Notes under the pieces: model-generated
What the model was told of the DNA's origin: nothing
What the model saw: only the letters and a program-made list of their open reading frames with translations
Database searches by the model: none
NCBI GenBank assembly: GCA_964558465.1
Contig: CAZLEF010000011.1
Span: 41,109-105,108 of the forward strand
Origin: JACJYC01 sp964558465
GTDB taxonomy: Bacteria; Bacteroidota; Bacteroidia; Chitinophagales; Saprospiraceae
Direction of reading: 5' to 3'
DNA length: 64,000 nt
Position numbers and translations under genes: made by a program
Part shown: positions 25,685 to 33,823 of the stretch, in pieces
Numbering within the stretch: position 1 is the stretch's first letter
Layout of the letters: each line of letters begins with the position of its first letter

Positions 25685-27004
25685 ATGGACCAACCTGAAC
25701 GGGTGGCCGGAAAAAAACTCGGCTTCTGGATGGCCCTTGCGCTCGTCGTTGGCAACATGATCGGGTCGGGGGTGTTTTTTCTGCCCGCCTCACTGGCTGT
25801 TTATGGCGGCATCAGCATCCTGGGGTGGATCTTCTCATCGATCGGGGCATTTTTTCTTGCCCTCGTGTTCAGCCGGCTGAGTAAACTGATCCCCAATGTC
25901 AGCGGCGGGCCTTACGTTTATTCCCACGCCGGGTTTGGCGATTTTGCGGGTTTTTTGGTGGCATGGGGGTATTGGATCTCCATTTGGTGCACCAATGCCG
26001 GCATTGCGGTGGCCCTGGTGAGTTACCTGACCGTTTTTATTCCCGGCCTGGCCGTCCAGCCCCTGGCCGCTGTCCTGACCGGGCTGGGGGTCGTCTGGCT
26101 GCTCACCTGGGTCAACACCCGCGGGATACGGGCAGCCGGGAGCATGCAACTTTGGACCACTATTCTCAAACTCCTGCCGCTGACCCTGATTGCCGTCGGT
26201 GGGCTTTTTTACTTGCAACCGGCCCATTTTACGCCATTTAACCTCAGCGCTTCATCCGGTTTTTCGGCAGTGACCGCCACCGCTACTTTAACCCTTTTTG
26301 CCTTCCTTGGACTGGAATGCGCCACCATCCCGGCCGGAGAAGTGGAAAACCCGGAAAAGACGGTTCCGAAAGCCACGATCTGGGGTACCCTCATCGCCAC
26401 GCTGGTTTATATTCTGGGAACGGTGGCCGTCATGGGCATCATTCCCCCGCAGGACCTGCAGACCTCCAATGCCCCGTTTGCCGACGCTGCCGCAAAGATC
26501 TGGGGAGAAGGCGCCCGGCTTTGGGTAGCGGCGGGTGTCGTGATTTCCACATTCGGCGCCCTCAACGGCTGGATCCTCATCCAGGGCCAGATCCCGATGG
26601 CGGCTGCCAGGGACCGGCTCTTTCCCGGTATTTTCCAAAAGGAAAACCGGAGGGGCATGCCGGCAGCCGGTATCGTCATTTCCAGCGTTCTGGTATCCGT
26701 GCTCATGGTCATGAATTACACCAAAGGACTGGCAGAGGCGTTCAAGTTTATGATCCTTCTTTCCACCCTTACGGTGCTGGTTCCCTACCTTTTTTCAGCG
26801 GGCGCGTATTCGTTGCTTTCTTTCCGGGACAAAACCCTCCCGGTCAAATCCCTCATCTCTGCGATCCTCATCGCCGCGATAGCATTTGGATATTCCATGT
26901 GGGCCGTCGTCGGCTCCGGCCAGGAGACCGTTTACTGGGGCTTTTTCCTGCTGATGGCGGGTATCCCCTTTTATGTGTGGTTGAGGCGGAAGGGGGATGT
27001 GTGA
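25685..27004 (+). CDS. APC-superfamily amino acid permease (AdiC/YjdE-like)
   Basis: The product has 439 aa with about 12 hydrophobic segments. TM1 carries the substrate-binding VVGNMIGSGVFFLPASLA, with the unwound GSG motif of the APC fold, and TM6 has FAFLGLECATIPAGEVENP, as in arginine/agmatine and related exchangers. It is followed on the same strand, after a nonamer array, by an arginine-modifying hydrolase, so arginine, citrulline or ornithine is a reasonable substrate guess. The exact substrate is not readable. Confidence 0.85.
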   Translation: MDQPERVAGKKLGFWMALALVVGNMIGSGVFFLPASLAVYGGISILGWIFSSIGAFFLALVFSRLSKLIPNVSGGPYVYSHAGFGDFAGFLVAWGYWISIWCTNAGIAVALVSYLTVFIPGLAVQPLAAVLTGLGVVWLLTWVNTRGIRAAGSMQLWTTILKLLPLTLIAVGGLFYLQPAHFTPFNLSASSGFSAVTATATLTLFAFLGLECATIPAGEVENPEKTVPKATIWGTLIATLVYILGTVAVMGIIPPQDLQTSNAPFADAAAKIWGEGARLWVAAGVVISTFGALNGWILIQGQIPMAAARDRLFPGIFQKENRRGMPAAGIVISSVLVSVLMVMNYTKGLAEAFKFMILLSTLTVLVPYLFSAGAYSLLSFRDKTLPVKSLISAILIAAIAFGYSMWAVVGSGQETVYWGFFLLMAGIPFYVWLRRKGDV

Positions 27005-27157
27005 GGAATTGATTCGATTGATACGATTCTGCCGAATGATTCGAATCAATCGAACCCACCTACGCTGAAGCTACGGCGGGCGAAGCCAATCGAATCAATC
27101 GAATCAATCGAATCAATCGAACCAATCGAATCAATCGAATCAATCCAATCAATAATT
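27005..27157. repeat. nonamer array element between permease and hydrolase genes
   Basis: It starts right after the permease stop and runs to the next ATG. Order: ATTGATTCG, ATTGATACG, ATTCTGCCG, AATGATTCG, AATCAATCG, then a GC-rich core (ACCTACGCTGAAGCTACGG), then AATCAATCG repeated about six times with two variants. The left and right arms are complementary, so the RNA could fold back. The first ~85 bp are nearly identical to 29648-29727 on the opposite strand. Confidence 0.85.
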
Positions 27158-28027
27158 ATGGTCCATTCCGAATCTGCCCAACTCAAAACCGTCCTGATCA
27201 AACCCGTTCAAAACGCGTTTCTCCGGGACGATCGCATCGACGCCGAATGGGAAGCCCTCAATTACCTCGAGCGACCGGATCTCCAACTGGCCATCCGGGA
27301 ATACGAAGCTTTCCAAAACCTGCTCGAACAGGCCGGCGCTACCCTTTACACCCTCCCGCCCGACGAAGACCTGACCCTGGACTCCCTCTATTGCCGCGAC
27401 GCCGCCATCGCCACCAACCGGGGCATGATCCTTTGTAATATGGGCAAAGCCGCCAGAAAAGCAGAACCCCAGGCCGAACGAAGGGCTTTCGAAACCCTGG
27501 GTATTCCGGTATTGGGCGAAATCAGGGATCCAGGCACACTGGAAGGCGGCGACGTGGCCTGGCTGGATGAGAACACCCTGGCGGCAGGGTACACTTACCG
27601 CACCAACCTGGAAGGCCTTGCGCAACTGGAGCGGTTGCTCAATCCATTGGGTGTGGAAGTCCTCAGGGTCGACCTGCCACACTATAAAGGCCCCGGCGAT
27701 GTTTTTCATTTGATGTCCATCTTTAGTCCGGTCGACAAAGACCTGGCCGTGGTCTATTTGCCGCTGATGCCGGTGGCGTTCCGAAACGAATTGTTGCGGC
27801 GAGGCATCGGGCTGGTGGAAGTACCCGAAGAAGAGTTCGACAGTATGGGTTGCAATGTGCTGGCTCTTGGGCCGCGGCTTTGTGTCATGGTGGAAGGCAA
27901 TCCCAAAACCCAAAAGGCACTCGAAGCCGCCGGATGCCGGGTGCTCACGTATAGCGGCCGGGAGATCAGCGTCAAAGGCGGCGGCGGGCCGACTTGCCTG
28001 ACGCGGCCGATTGAACGGGTCGGTTAA
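27158..28027 (+). CDS. dimethylarginine dimethylaminohydrolase / amidinotransferase family hydrolase
   Basis: The product has 289 aa. Guanidine-modifying-enzyme motifs are visible: DSLYCRDAAIATNRGMIL, GTLEGGDVAWLDE (EGGD), GPGDVFHLMSIFS (catalytic His ~187) and a C-terminal GGGPTCLTRP with the nucleophilic Cys ~282. The family removes or transfers groups from arginine, methylated arginines or citrulline precursors; the short length and single domain fit a DDAH-like hydrolase. The upstream amino acid permease suggests uptake and breakdown of an arginine-type compound. Confidence 0.85.
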   Translation: MVHSESAQLKTVLIKPVQNAFLRDDRIDAEWEALNYLERPDLQLAIREYEAFQNLLEQAGATLYTLPPDEDLTLDSLYCRDAAIATNRGMILCNMGKAARKAEPQAERRAFETLGIPVLGEIRDPGTLEGGDVAWLDENTLAAGYTYRTNLEGLAQLERLLNPLGVEVLRVDLPHYKGPGDVFHLMSIFSPVDKDLAVVYLPLMPVAFRNELLRRGIGLVEVPEEEFDSMGCNVLALGPRLCVMVEGNPKTQKALEAAGCRVLTYSGREISVKGGGGPTCLTRPIERVG

Positions 28028-28166
28028 ACTGCTGATTGGTTCCACGCTGGTGACGGGATCCTGCAGTCTACGGGAACTGAATCAACCGTGATCGGTCAAC
28101 CGGCTTCAAGCAACGTCCGGATGGTTCAGGATTTTACCTGCATTCGCTATATTGCTGCTTGTTATT

Positions 28167-28718
28167 TTAAATAACCGGGTCAGGCGCCCCGGCAAATTTT
28201 TTGTGTTTACCCATCAGTTTTCCAAAAAAGAGGGCGATTGGAAAGATGACCTTTTTCACAAATCCGGGGATATCCAGCATATCAAATTCCGAGCGATAGC
28301 GGTGGAGCAGCCATGCGCTGTCGAACGCGCCGGGCTGATGGCCGCCATTGGCCTGAATGGATTTGTAAATTTCCGTCAGAAAATACTCGACGTTGTGAGC
28401 GGGTTTGATCCAGCCGGTGCAGACGAGGGGTTCGTCGCCCGGATTCCAGAACTTGTGCGGAACCCCGGCCTCAAATGCTCCGGTTTCGCCCGGGCCGTAA
28501 AAAACGGGGGCTTCGCCCAAAACCTGGACGGCCATTTTGCCGCGCACCACAGTGAGCACTTCCTCCTGTTTGAAGTGGACGTGCATGGGCGGGCCTGCTT
28601 GCGGCATGACGTAATTTTCGATTTCGAGCCAGTCGCCGGCCGGATCATTGACTAAGCGGAGGAAGGTTATTTTTTCTCCGCTTCCGTTGGAGATGGTGTG
28701 TGGGTATTGGTATTGCAT
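28167..28718 (-). CDS. cupin-domain protein
   Basis: The product has 183 aa. Residues ~30-110 form a cupin barrel: PPMHVHFKQEEVLTVVRGKMAV carries the first metal-binding motif (HxH…E), and GVPHKFWNPGDEPL the second. The C-terminal ~60 residues include a hydrophobic patch (VIFPIALFFGKLMGK) and could lie on the membrane. No enzyme can be named. It is convergent with the hydrolase gene and stands alone. A short GAGGAATT repeat lies just upstream of its start. Confidence 0.75.
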   Translation of the reverse strand: MQYQYPHTISNGSGEKITFLRLVNDPAGDWLEIENYVMPQAGPPMHVHFKQEEVLTVVRGKMAVQVLGEAPVFYGPGETGAFEAGVPHKFWNPGDEPLVCTGWIKPAHNVEYFLTEIYKSIQANGGHQPGAFDSAWLLHRYRSEFDMLDIPGFVKKVIFPIALFFGKLMGKHKKFAGAPDPVI

Positions 28719-28930
28719 ATGTTTTTTTTATTGAGGAATTGAGGAATTGTCCAAAGGACCCCATCGGGGAGCAACTGAATTGCCACGATGGGTTGGAAGA
28801 ATAGATCCTATCCATGTCTGGGCAGTCAGCATTCCGGATACAAAGATAAAATTCCGGCGTTCACAGATCCGGTTTTCGGGGTCGCTATTTTTCCCTGTTT
28901 TTTGGGCATGTTTAATACCACAGAAACAGC

Positions 28931-29355
28931 GGGGCTGAAGGATTCAATTACAACGTGGTGGATTACCTTTTAAAACTTTATGATTTTCAACGGTTTACCA
29001 AAGCAATCAACAAGGCCGTCGATTGGTTGACCGGCAGAAACACTGCGCCTGCTCTGGAACAGCCCCATTTCATTTTTGTCAAATCCGAACACCAACTGGT
29101 CAGGGTAACCCTTGACGAGATCCGCCGGCTGGAGGCCTGGGGCGACTCCGTCAAGATTTTTACCACCGCTGAAAAACCTTTGCTGACGCTGACCAGTCTG
29201 GCCGTTTTTGCGGAGGTATTGCCCCAAAGGGCTTTTGTTCGTGTGCATTGGTCATTTATTGTAGCGATCGCCCATATTTCGGTCATCCAGCGCAATCGGA
29301 TCTTTATCGGGGCAAAAATATCCCGATAGGGAATCCGTTGCGGAGGCGTTTTAAA
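28931..29355 (+). pseudogene. remnant of a LytTR-family response regulator
   Basis: The frame encodes the end of a receiver domain (EGFNYNVVDYLLKLYDFQRF, where the family has KP) and most of a LytTR DNA-binding domain (FIFVKSEHQLVRVTLDEIRRLEA … LTLTSLAVFAEVLPQRAFVRVHWSFIVAIAHISVIQRNRIFI). Two defects are visible. The receiver's first ~90 residues, with the phospho-Asp, are missing upstream of 28931. Around 29313-29325 a single-base shift moves the conserved KNIPIG ending into another frame, so the reading frame stops early at 29329. No functional start is evident. It is best read as a decayed gene; a truncated expressed LytTR protein is the alternative. Confidence 0.7.
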
Positions 29356-29537
29356 GGCGGTTGCCGGACGTTAAATAGGCAAAGGGGGTTGGTCTTGTCG
29401 CCTGGAAAAAACGGGTGGATTATTCAGTTTCCATCTGTCATTCAAGGAAACGTTGACCATGCAAAATTAAGCCGGAGGAACTCCGGAAATCATCGGTAGA
29501 TTGGCGGAAAGGGGTAGGTAGAACTGCGTAGTTTTTA

Positions 29538-29729
29538 TTGATTGGATTGGTTCGATTGGTTCGACTGGAACGCCACGCCTCGGCGTGGTCGAATCAACAA
29601 ATCAACAAATCAACGCATCAACAAATTGGTTGGATTGGTTCGATTGGTTGGATTGGCTTCGCCCGCCGTAGCTTCAGGTGGGTTCAATTGATTCGAATCA
29701 TTCGGCAGAATCGTATCAATCGAATCAAT
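29538..29729. repeat. nonamer/octamer array element downstream of the NarL-type regulator
   Basis: In the sense of the 29730 gene, nonamers ATTGATTCG, ATTGATACG, ATTCTGCCG, AATGATTCG, AATCAATTG start right after the TAA stop. The GC-rich core shared with 27005 and 6870 follows, then GATTGGTTC-type units and octamers ATCAACAA, ATCAACAA, ATCAACGC, ATCAACAA on the plus strand (29592-29625), with a CCACGCCTCGGCGTGG palindrome at about 29575. The remaining 29356-29537 shows no gene. Confidence 0.8.
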
Positions 29730-30368
29730 TTAAATAAGCTTGTGTTTAATGGCAAACTGCACCAAACCCGCGATGCCGTTTACATCGAGTTTCTGGATGA
29801 GGTTGTTCCTGTGGGTATCTACGGTTCGGGGACTGATAAAAAGCTGTTTGCCAATCTCGGCGCTGGAAAATCCCTGGGCCACCAGTTTCAATACTTCGAT
29901 CTCACGTTCGCTGAGGCGGCCGGAGAGGTCGGCTTCGGGCGAGGGAGCAGGTTTCAGGAGGGTCAGGGCTACCTCGCTGGCAAAATAGGTTCCGCCTGAA
30001 GCGACCCGGCGGATGGCGTCGCTCAGTTCTTCGAACGAGGCGTTTTTGAATAAAAACCCGCTGACGCCGTTTGCAACGGCGTTTTGGATCAGTTCGCGGT
30101 TGTTGAGCATGGTGAGCATGATCGTGCGCACGCCAAAAAATTCTTTCTGTATCTGTTCGGCAGTTTGCAGGCCGTTGAGTACGGGCATTTCATAGTCGAG
30201 CAGAACGATCTGGGGGTGTTTGCCCGATCGAAGCAGGTGGAGAACCTCCTGCCCGTTGGCCGCATCTCCGATCACTTCCACAAACTCCAGTTCTTCGAGC
30301 AGCGAACGGAAGCCCTTGCGCACCAGGTGGTGATCGTCGGCGATGATGATCTTTGTTTTTTGCTCCAC
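29730..30368 (-). CDS. NarL/FixJ-type response regulator
   Basis: The product has 212 aa. The receiver domain (~5-122) has the acidic pair IIADDHHLVRKG, phospho-acceptor Asp in VLLDYEMPVLNG (~59), Thr/Lys positions MLTMLNN and FLFKNAS. The LuxR-type HTH (~148-210) reads LSEREIEVLKLVAQGFSSAEIGKQLFISPRTVDTHRNNLIQKL. The start is GTG, immediately next to the decamer array. It is the probable partner of the histidine kinase encoded just upstream, separated by that 139-nt array. Confidence 0.93.
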   Translation of the reverse strand: MEQKTKIIIADDHHLVRKGFRSLLEELEFVEVIGDAANGQEVLHLLRSGKHPQIVLLDYEMPVLNGLQTAEQIQKEFFGVRTIMLTMLNNRELIQNAVANGVSGFLFKNASFEELSDAIRRVASGGTYFASEVALTLLKPAPSPEADLSGRLSEREIEVLKLVAQGFSSAEIGKQLFISPRTVDTHRNNLIQKLDVNGIAGLVQFAIKHKLI

Positions 30369-30507
30369 GTATTTTGTGGTTTATGGTGGTTCATGGTGGT
30401 TCATGGTGGTTCATGGTGGTTCATGGTGGTTCATGGTAGTTAATGGCCGACAAACAACAATAAACAATAATGAACAACCCCAAACAACCCCAGCCCCCCA
30501 GCCCCCC
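30369..30507. repeat. decamer array filling the histidine kinase-regulator gap
   Basis: In gene sense the gap runs from the kinase TAG through GGGGGGCT, GGGGGGCT, GGGGTTGTTT, GGGGTTGTTC, ATTATTGTTT, ATTGTTGTTT, GTCGGCCATT, AACTACCATG, then AACCACCATG about five times, to the GTG of the regulator. The sequence changes gradually while the 10-bp spacing is kept from stop codon to start codon. Confidence 0.85.
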
Positions 30508-32454
30508 CTACAACGGTATCCGTACCGTCGAAACCGTCCCCCTCGGCTGTCCGGGTTCGGTAAAAAAAGCGCCGCCCAGGGTATTGACCCGGCTCAGGAT
30601 ATTCAGCAGGCCCATGCTGCCTTTGTTTTTGGCGGTTTCAAAATCGAAGCCGTTTCCGTCGTCTTCTACCCGGAGCACGAGGTTGTTGCCGGCCTGGTAC
30701 AACTGAATCAGTACCCTGGCCGCTTTGGCGTGTTTGATGATGTTGTTGACCAGTTCCTGCGCAATCCGGTAGAGGCCCAGTTCGATTTTATCGTCCAGTT
30801 GGGGAGGAAGCTCGCGGCAGTCGAACTTCACTTCCAGTCCGCCGGCTTGCAGGGTATTGCGCAGGAGCAGTTCCAGGCTGGGGGCGAGGCCGTGTTGTTC
30901 CAGCGTTGGGGGCAGCATTACGTGGGCGATATTCCGCAGTTCGGTGCAGGATTCATCCAGTTGGCGGGACAAATCCGAGATCCGGCCGGCCTCTTCGGGG
31001 GACTCGCGCTGGAGTTTGCGTTCCAGGGCGGTGAAACCCAGTTTGACGGCTACCAGTTCCTGTGCGATGCCGTCGTGCAGGTCTTTCGCGATGCGTTTTC
31101 GCTCGGCTTCCTGCGCCTGGATCACGGCGTTCAGGCCCAGTTTTTGTTCGCGGATCACGGCGGCATCCAACAGCGCTTTCTGACGAAGGCGATAGCGGTT
31201 GTAATAAAGTACACCCAGAAGTATAAAGGTCAGCAGACCCAATGCAAGCCCGAATATCCAGACGCCCCGCCGGAAGATCCGGCTTTCATGTTCGCTCAGT
31301 TGCAGGTCCTTCCGGATGATCTCGGCTTCTTTTTTGGAGGTCTCGTACCGGGTTTCAATTTCGGCGATGGTCCGCACATTTTCGGCCTGGAAGAGGGAAT
31401 CGTCGAGGACCATAAACTTCCGGAGCCAGAAATTGGCTTGTTGGTAGTTGCCCAGTCCTTCGTATGCTTTAGCCATTTCTTCGTAGTAAACCTGAAGCGG
31501 TTCGAGCAGGTTGAACTCCTCCATAATGGCAAAACCTTCTTTGGCTACCTGTAACGCCTGGGCGTATTTTTTCTGATTGTTGTACACCATGGCCAGGTTC
31601 ACGAGCGGGAAAACCAGGTTCTGTCTCCGGCCTGCTTCGGTGAGGTAGTCGATGGATTGACGGCACCAGCGGATGGCTTCCTCGTAATCGCCTTTTTCCT
31701 CCAGGAGGTGGCCCATACCCCCGCTGATGACGCCTGCCACAAATATATTTTCATATTTCAGGGCAAGGTCGATACCCTGGCGGGCGTAGTCCATAGCCGG
31801 TTCCAGGTCGCCTTTGGTACCATAGGCTACCGACAGGTTGTTGAGGGTATAGATCATGCGCTTTTCGTCCTTGTTTTTTTTGCGGATGTCCAGCGCTTTC
31901 AGTAAAAATTCGATCCCCTTGTCAAAAAGTTTGTTGTCGACGTACAGGTTGCCGATATTGCTGTACACCGAAGCCAGTTCGGTCGTGCGCCCCAGTTCTT
32001 CCTGTATCCTGGCGGTTTCGACCATGTAAACGATGGCCGAATCTGCCTGGGACAATCCCTTGAAAACCGTGCTGATACCGGTCAAAACCATAGCGCGGCC
32101 CTTTTTATCGGCCATGCCTTCAAAGATGGCCAGCGCCTTCCGGTAATGTGCCATAGCCTCTGTCAGCCGGCCGGTTTCCGTCAGAATATCCCCACGGATG
32201 TCCATTGCCCTGGCCTGGCCGCGCAGATCGCCGGTTTTCAGGGCCATCCTTTCCAGGGTATCGGCGTACAAGGCGGCGGAATCCAGGTTGTGTTCCTTCA
32301 TTTCGGTGGCCAGCTTGTACCGGATCTCCAACTGTTGCAACGGGTCTTTTTCAGAATGCAGGGCACGGCGCAAGCTATCCATCAGGCTCAGCTGTGCGGG
32401 AAGCGAAAGCGCAAGGAATGAAAATAACAGGATGAAAGGCCCCTTAATTTTCAT
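30508..32454 (-). CDS. TPR-containing sensor histidine kinase (HisKA_3 type)
   Basis: The product has 648 aa from MKIKGPFILLFSFLALSLPAQ, a signal peptide that sets the start. Residues ~25-390 carry consecutive TPR pairs (LTEAMAHYRKALAIFEGM, ASVYSNIGNLYVDNKLFDKGIEFLLKALDI…) on the periplasmic side. A TM helix (GVWIFGLALGLLTFILLGVLYYN) precedes a coiled linker. HisKA_3 H-box is RIAKDLHDGIAQELVAVKLGF and the HATPase has ELVNNIIKHA and VEDDGNGFD with GSMGLLNI. It presumably phosphorylates the NarL-type regulator encoded next. The signal is unknown. Confidence 0.92.
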   Translation of the reverse strand: MKIKGPFILLFSFLALSLPAQLSLMDSLRRALHSEKDPLQQLEIRYKLATEMKEHNLDSAALYADTLERMALKTGDLRGQARAMDIRGDILTETGRLTEAMAHYRKALAIFEGMADKKGRAMVLTGISTVFKGLSQADSAIVYMVETARIQEELGRTTELASVYSNIGNLYVDNKLFDKGIEFLLKALDIRKKNKDEKRMIYTLNNLSVAYGTKGDLEPAMDYARQGIDLALKYENIFVAGVISGGMGHLLEEKGDYEEAIRWCRQSIDYLTEAGRRQNLVFPLVNLAMVYNNQKKYAQALQVAKEGFAIMEEFNLLEPLQVYYEEMAKAYEGLGNYQQANFWLRKFMVLDDSLFQAENVRTIAEIETRYETSKKEAEIIRKDLQLSEHESRIFRRGVWIFGLALGLLTFILLGVLYYNRYRLRQKALLDAAVIREQKLGLNAVIQAQEAERKRIAKDLHDGIAQELVAVKLGFTALERKLQRESPEEAGRISDLSRQLDESCTELRNIAHVMLPPTLEQHGLAPSLELLLRNTLQAGGLEVKFDCRELPPQLDDKIELGLYRIAQELVNNIIKHAKAARVLIQLYQAGNNLVLRVEDDGNGFDFETAKNKGSMGLLNILSRVNTLGGAFFTEPGQPRGTVSTVRIPL

Positions 32455-32549
32455 AAATTTAAAAGTCCAAATGTAAAATACAAAATTCAAAAGACCAAAG
32501 TACCGACAACTTTTGAATTTTACATTTGGATTTTTGCATTTTGTATTTT

Positions 32550-33251
32550 TTATCCGAGCACCCGCTTGATCCCGTTCACCACGGCCACCCAGGCTTCGTC
32601 GCGGTCGCCATAGGCGTTTACCGGTTTTCCTTTGGCGGGCAGGCCGTTGAGTTTGCCGAAGGGCAGGCCTTCCCAGTCGCAGGGTTTCAGAATAATGGGG
32701 ATCACGCGGGCTTCGCCCTTTTCATGGCGGGCCATAGCGACCGGGATTTCTACATCGAGGATATAGTCGGTGGAGATGGAATTGGCGCTGACCAGGAACA
32801 AATAAATATCCGCCGTCTCCAGTTTTTCCCGGACCTCGTCGTCCCAATCGTCGCCGGGCAGGATATCATGGTCGTTCCAGGACTGGAGTTTGCCCTGCCG
32901 AACCAGCGGCGACAAATGCCGGAGGAGTTCTTCCAGGATGGCCCGGTCGTGTTTGGAATACGAAAAAAACACCTTTTTGGGGCCGGTTTTGGGCGGCGGC
33001 GGAACGGGGTTGGGGGCCTGGGTGTTTTCCACCAGGTTGCATAGATCCAGGGCGGCATTGACAATGCGGTTCCATTCCACGCCCGCCTCCGAGGGGTAGA
33101 GGATACCCGAGTTTTTATCCCGTTCGTATTTGTTGAGCCGGCTTTGCAGCAGGACGACGTCGTTTTGCAGGTGGGGCGGCGCGGCTTCTGCCAGGGCTTT
33201 GAGGGCATCCCGGAGGCGGTTTTGAGCGATGAGTTCCCGGATCTGGCGCAT
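32550..33251 (-). CDS. EAD11-TIR domain protein
   Basis: The product has 233 aa. Residues 1-80 (MRQIRELIAQNRLRDALKAL … LNKYERDKNSGILYPSEAGV … RIVNAALDLCNLVE) fit effector-associated domain 11, an adaptor fold. A proline linker (PNPVPPPPKTGPK) leads to a TIR domain at ~92-232 (KVFFSYSKHDRAILEELLRHL … SWNDHDILPGDDWDDEV … ADIYLFLVSANSISTDYILDVEIPVAMARHE … VIPIILKPCDWEGLPFGKLN). TIR domains of this sort act as NADases or signalling assemblies in bacterial immunity. The TIR closely resembles that of the LRR-Roc-COR-TIR protein at 34580. It is the last gene of the FGE/TIR block. Confidence 0.85.
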   Translation of the reverse strand: MRQIRELIAQNRLRDALKALAEAAPPHLQNDVVLLQSRLNKYERDKNSGILYPSEAGVEWNRIVNAALDLCNLVENTQAPNPVPPPPKTGPKKVFFSYSKHDRAILEELLRHLSPLVRQGKLQSWNDHDILPGDDWDDEVREKLETADIYLFLVSANSISTDYILDVEIPVAMARHEKGEARVIPIILKPCDWEGLPFGKLNGLPAKGKPVNAYGDRDEAWVAVVNGIKRVLG

Positions 33252-33820
33252 AGGTTGGGTGTGTTTTGGTGGGCGAATTTAGGGAAAAACTGTTGATTCC
33301 ACGCCTGTGGTGTGGCAAGTCGTTGATATGCGTGCCACGCCAAAGGCATGGTTGATTTGTTGATCCGAAGACGGCAGCCTCCAAATAAACGAATAAACAA
33401 ATAAACAAATAAACAAAAATCCCCGTTCGCGAGAGGCTACGCCTCGATGCGGATTAACTTTCAAGACTTTGTCTTGCGCAAGTTTTGCCAACCTGTTCCT
33501 GACAGGGCGGACTTGCCGGCAGCCGCATCGGGGACGCTCAATGGCGTCCCTCTCGCGAACAGCTTAAAAAACCGGGATTTCGCCCCAAAACCCGGGGCAT
33601 TGCTCCGCACAACCGCAGGCCTCCACCGTCCGCCATACCGCTTTAAAAAGCGGGGAGGCGGATTGCAGGGCGGCTACCGACCGCCCTGGCCGGGCCTGCT
33701 CCCTTTGTACCGCTGACCTCCGGTCGGCGGAGATTCGGGGCCGCCGACCGGAGGTCAGCGGTACTATGCTCACGGGTGAACCAGCTACCCCCCCCCTTTT
33801 TGAAACGGCCTCCCGCCGTT
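33252..33820. other. gene-free, hairpin-rich stretch between FGE-A and EAD-TIR
   Basis: I see no gene. It contains a copy of a dispersed ~70-bp repeat (33291-33355, also near 55741), an AATAAACA-type octamer run (33385-33416), and a 12-bp inverted repeat GTTCGCGAGAGG (33425-33436) / CCTCTCGCGAAC (33549-33560) that would enclose smaller stems. Stems CCGCTTT/AAAGCGG (33639-33654) and AGGGCGG/CCGCCCT (33667-33687) and a 24-bp perfect inverted repeat also lie here. Confidence 0.6.
33707..33764. repeat. 24-bp perfect inverted repeat
   Basis: Arms at 33707-33730 and 33741-33764 are perfectly complementary (arm starts GTACCGCTGACC) with a 10-nt loop (AGATTCGGGG). It lies about 57 bp past the FGE-A stop. 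It could extrude as a cruciform or act as a strong terminator-like stem, though no T-run follows on either strand. Confidence 0.75.
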
Positions 33821-33823
33821 TCA
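33802..33823 (-). promoter_or_regulatory. stop-codon hairpin after FGE-A (candidate DGR homing structure)
   Basis: In gene sense TGAAACGGC, loop GGGAG, GCCGTTTCA: a 9-bp stem (33801-33809 with 33815-33823) whose 5' arm begins with the TGA stop. The first 20 nt are identical after FGE-B. Retrohoming in studied diversity-generating retroelements uses a short GC-rich hairpin just past the variable repeat, so this position and shape are suggestive. Confidence 0.55.

Noticed and set aside
29248..29499. Separate small gene after the LytTR frame
   Set aside because: Its beginning encodes the KNIPIG ending of the LytTR domain, so it is the frameshifted tail of the pseudogene, not a gene of its own.
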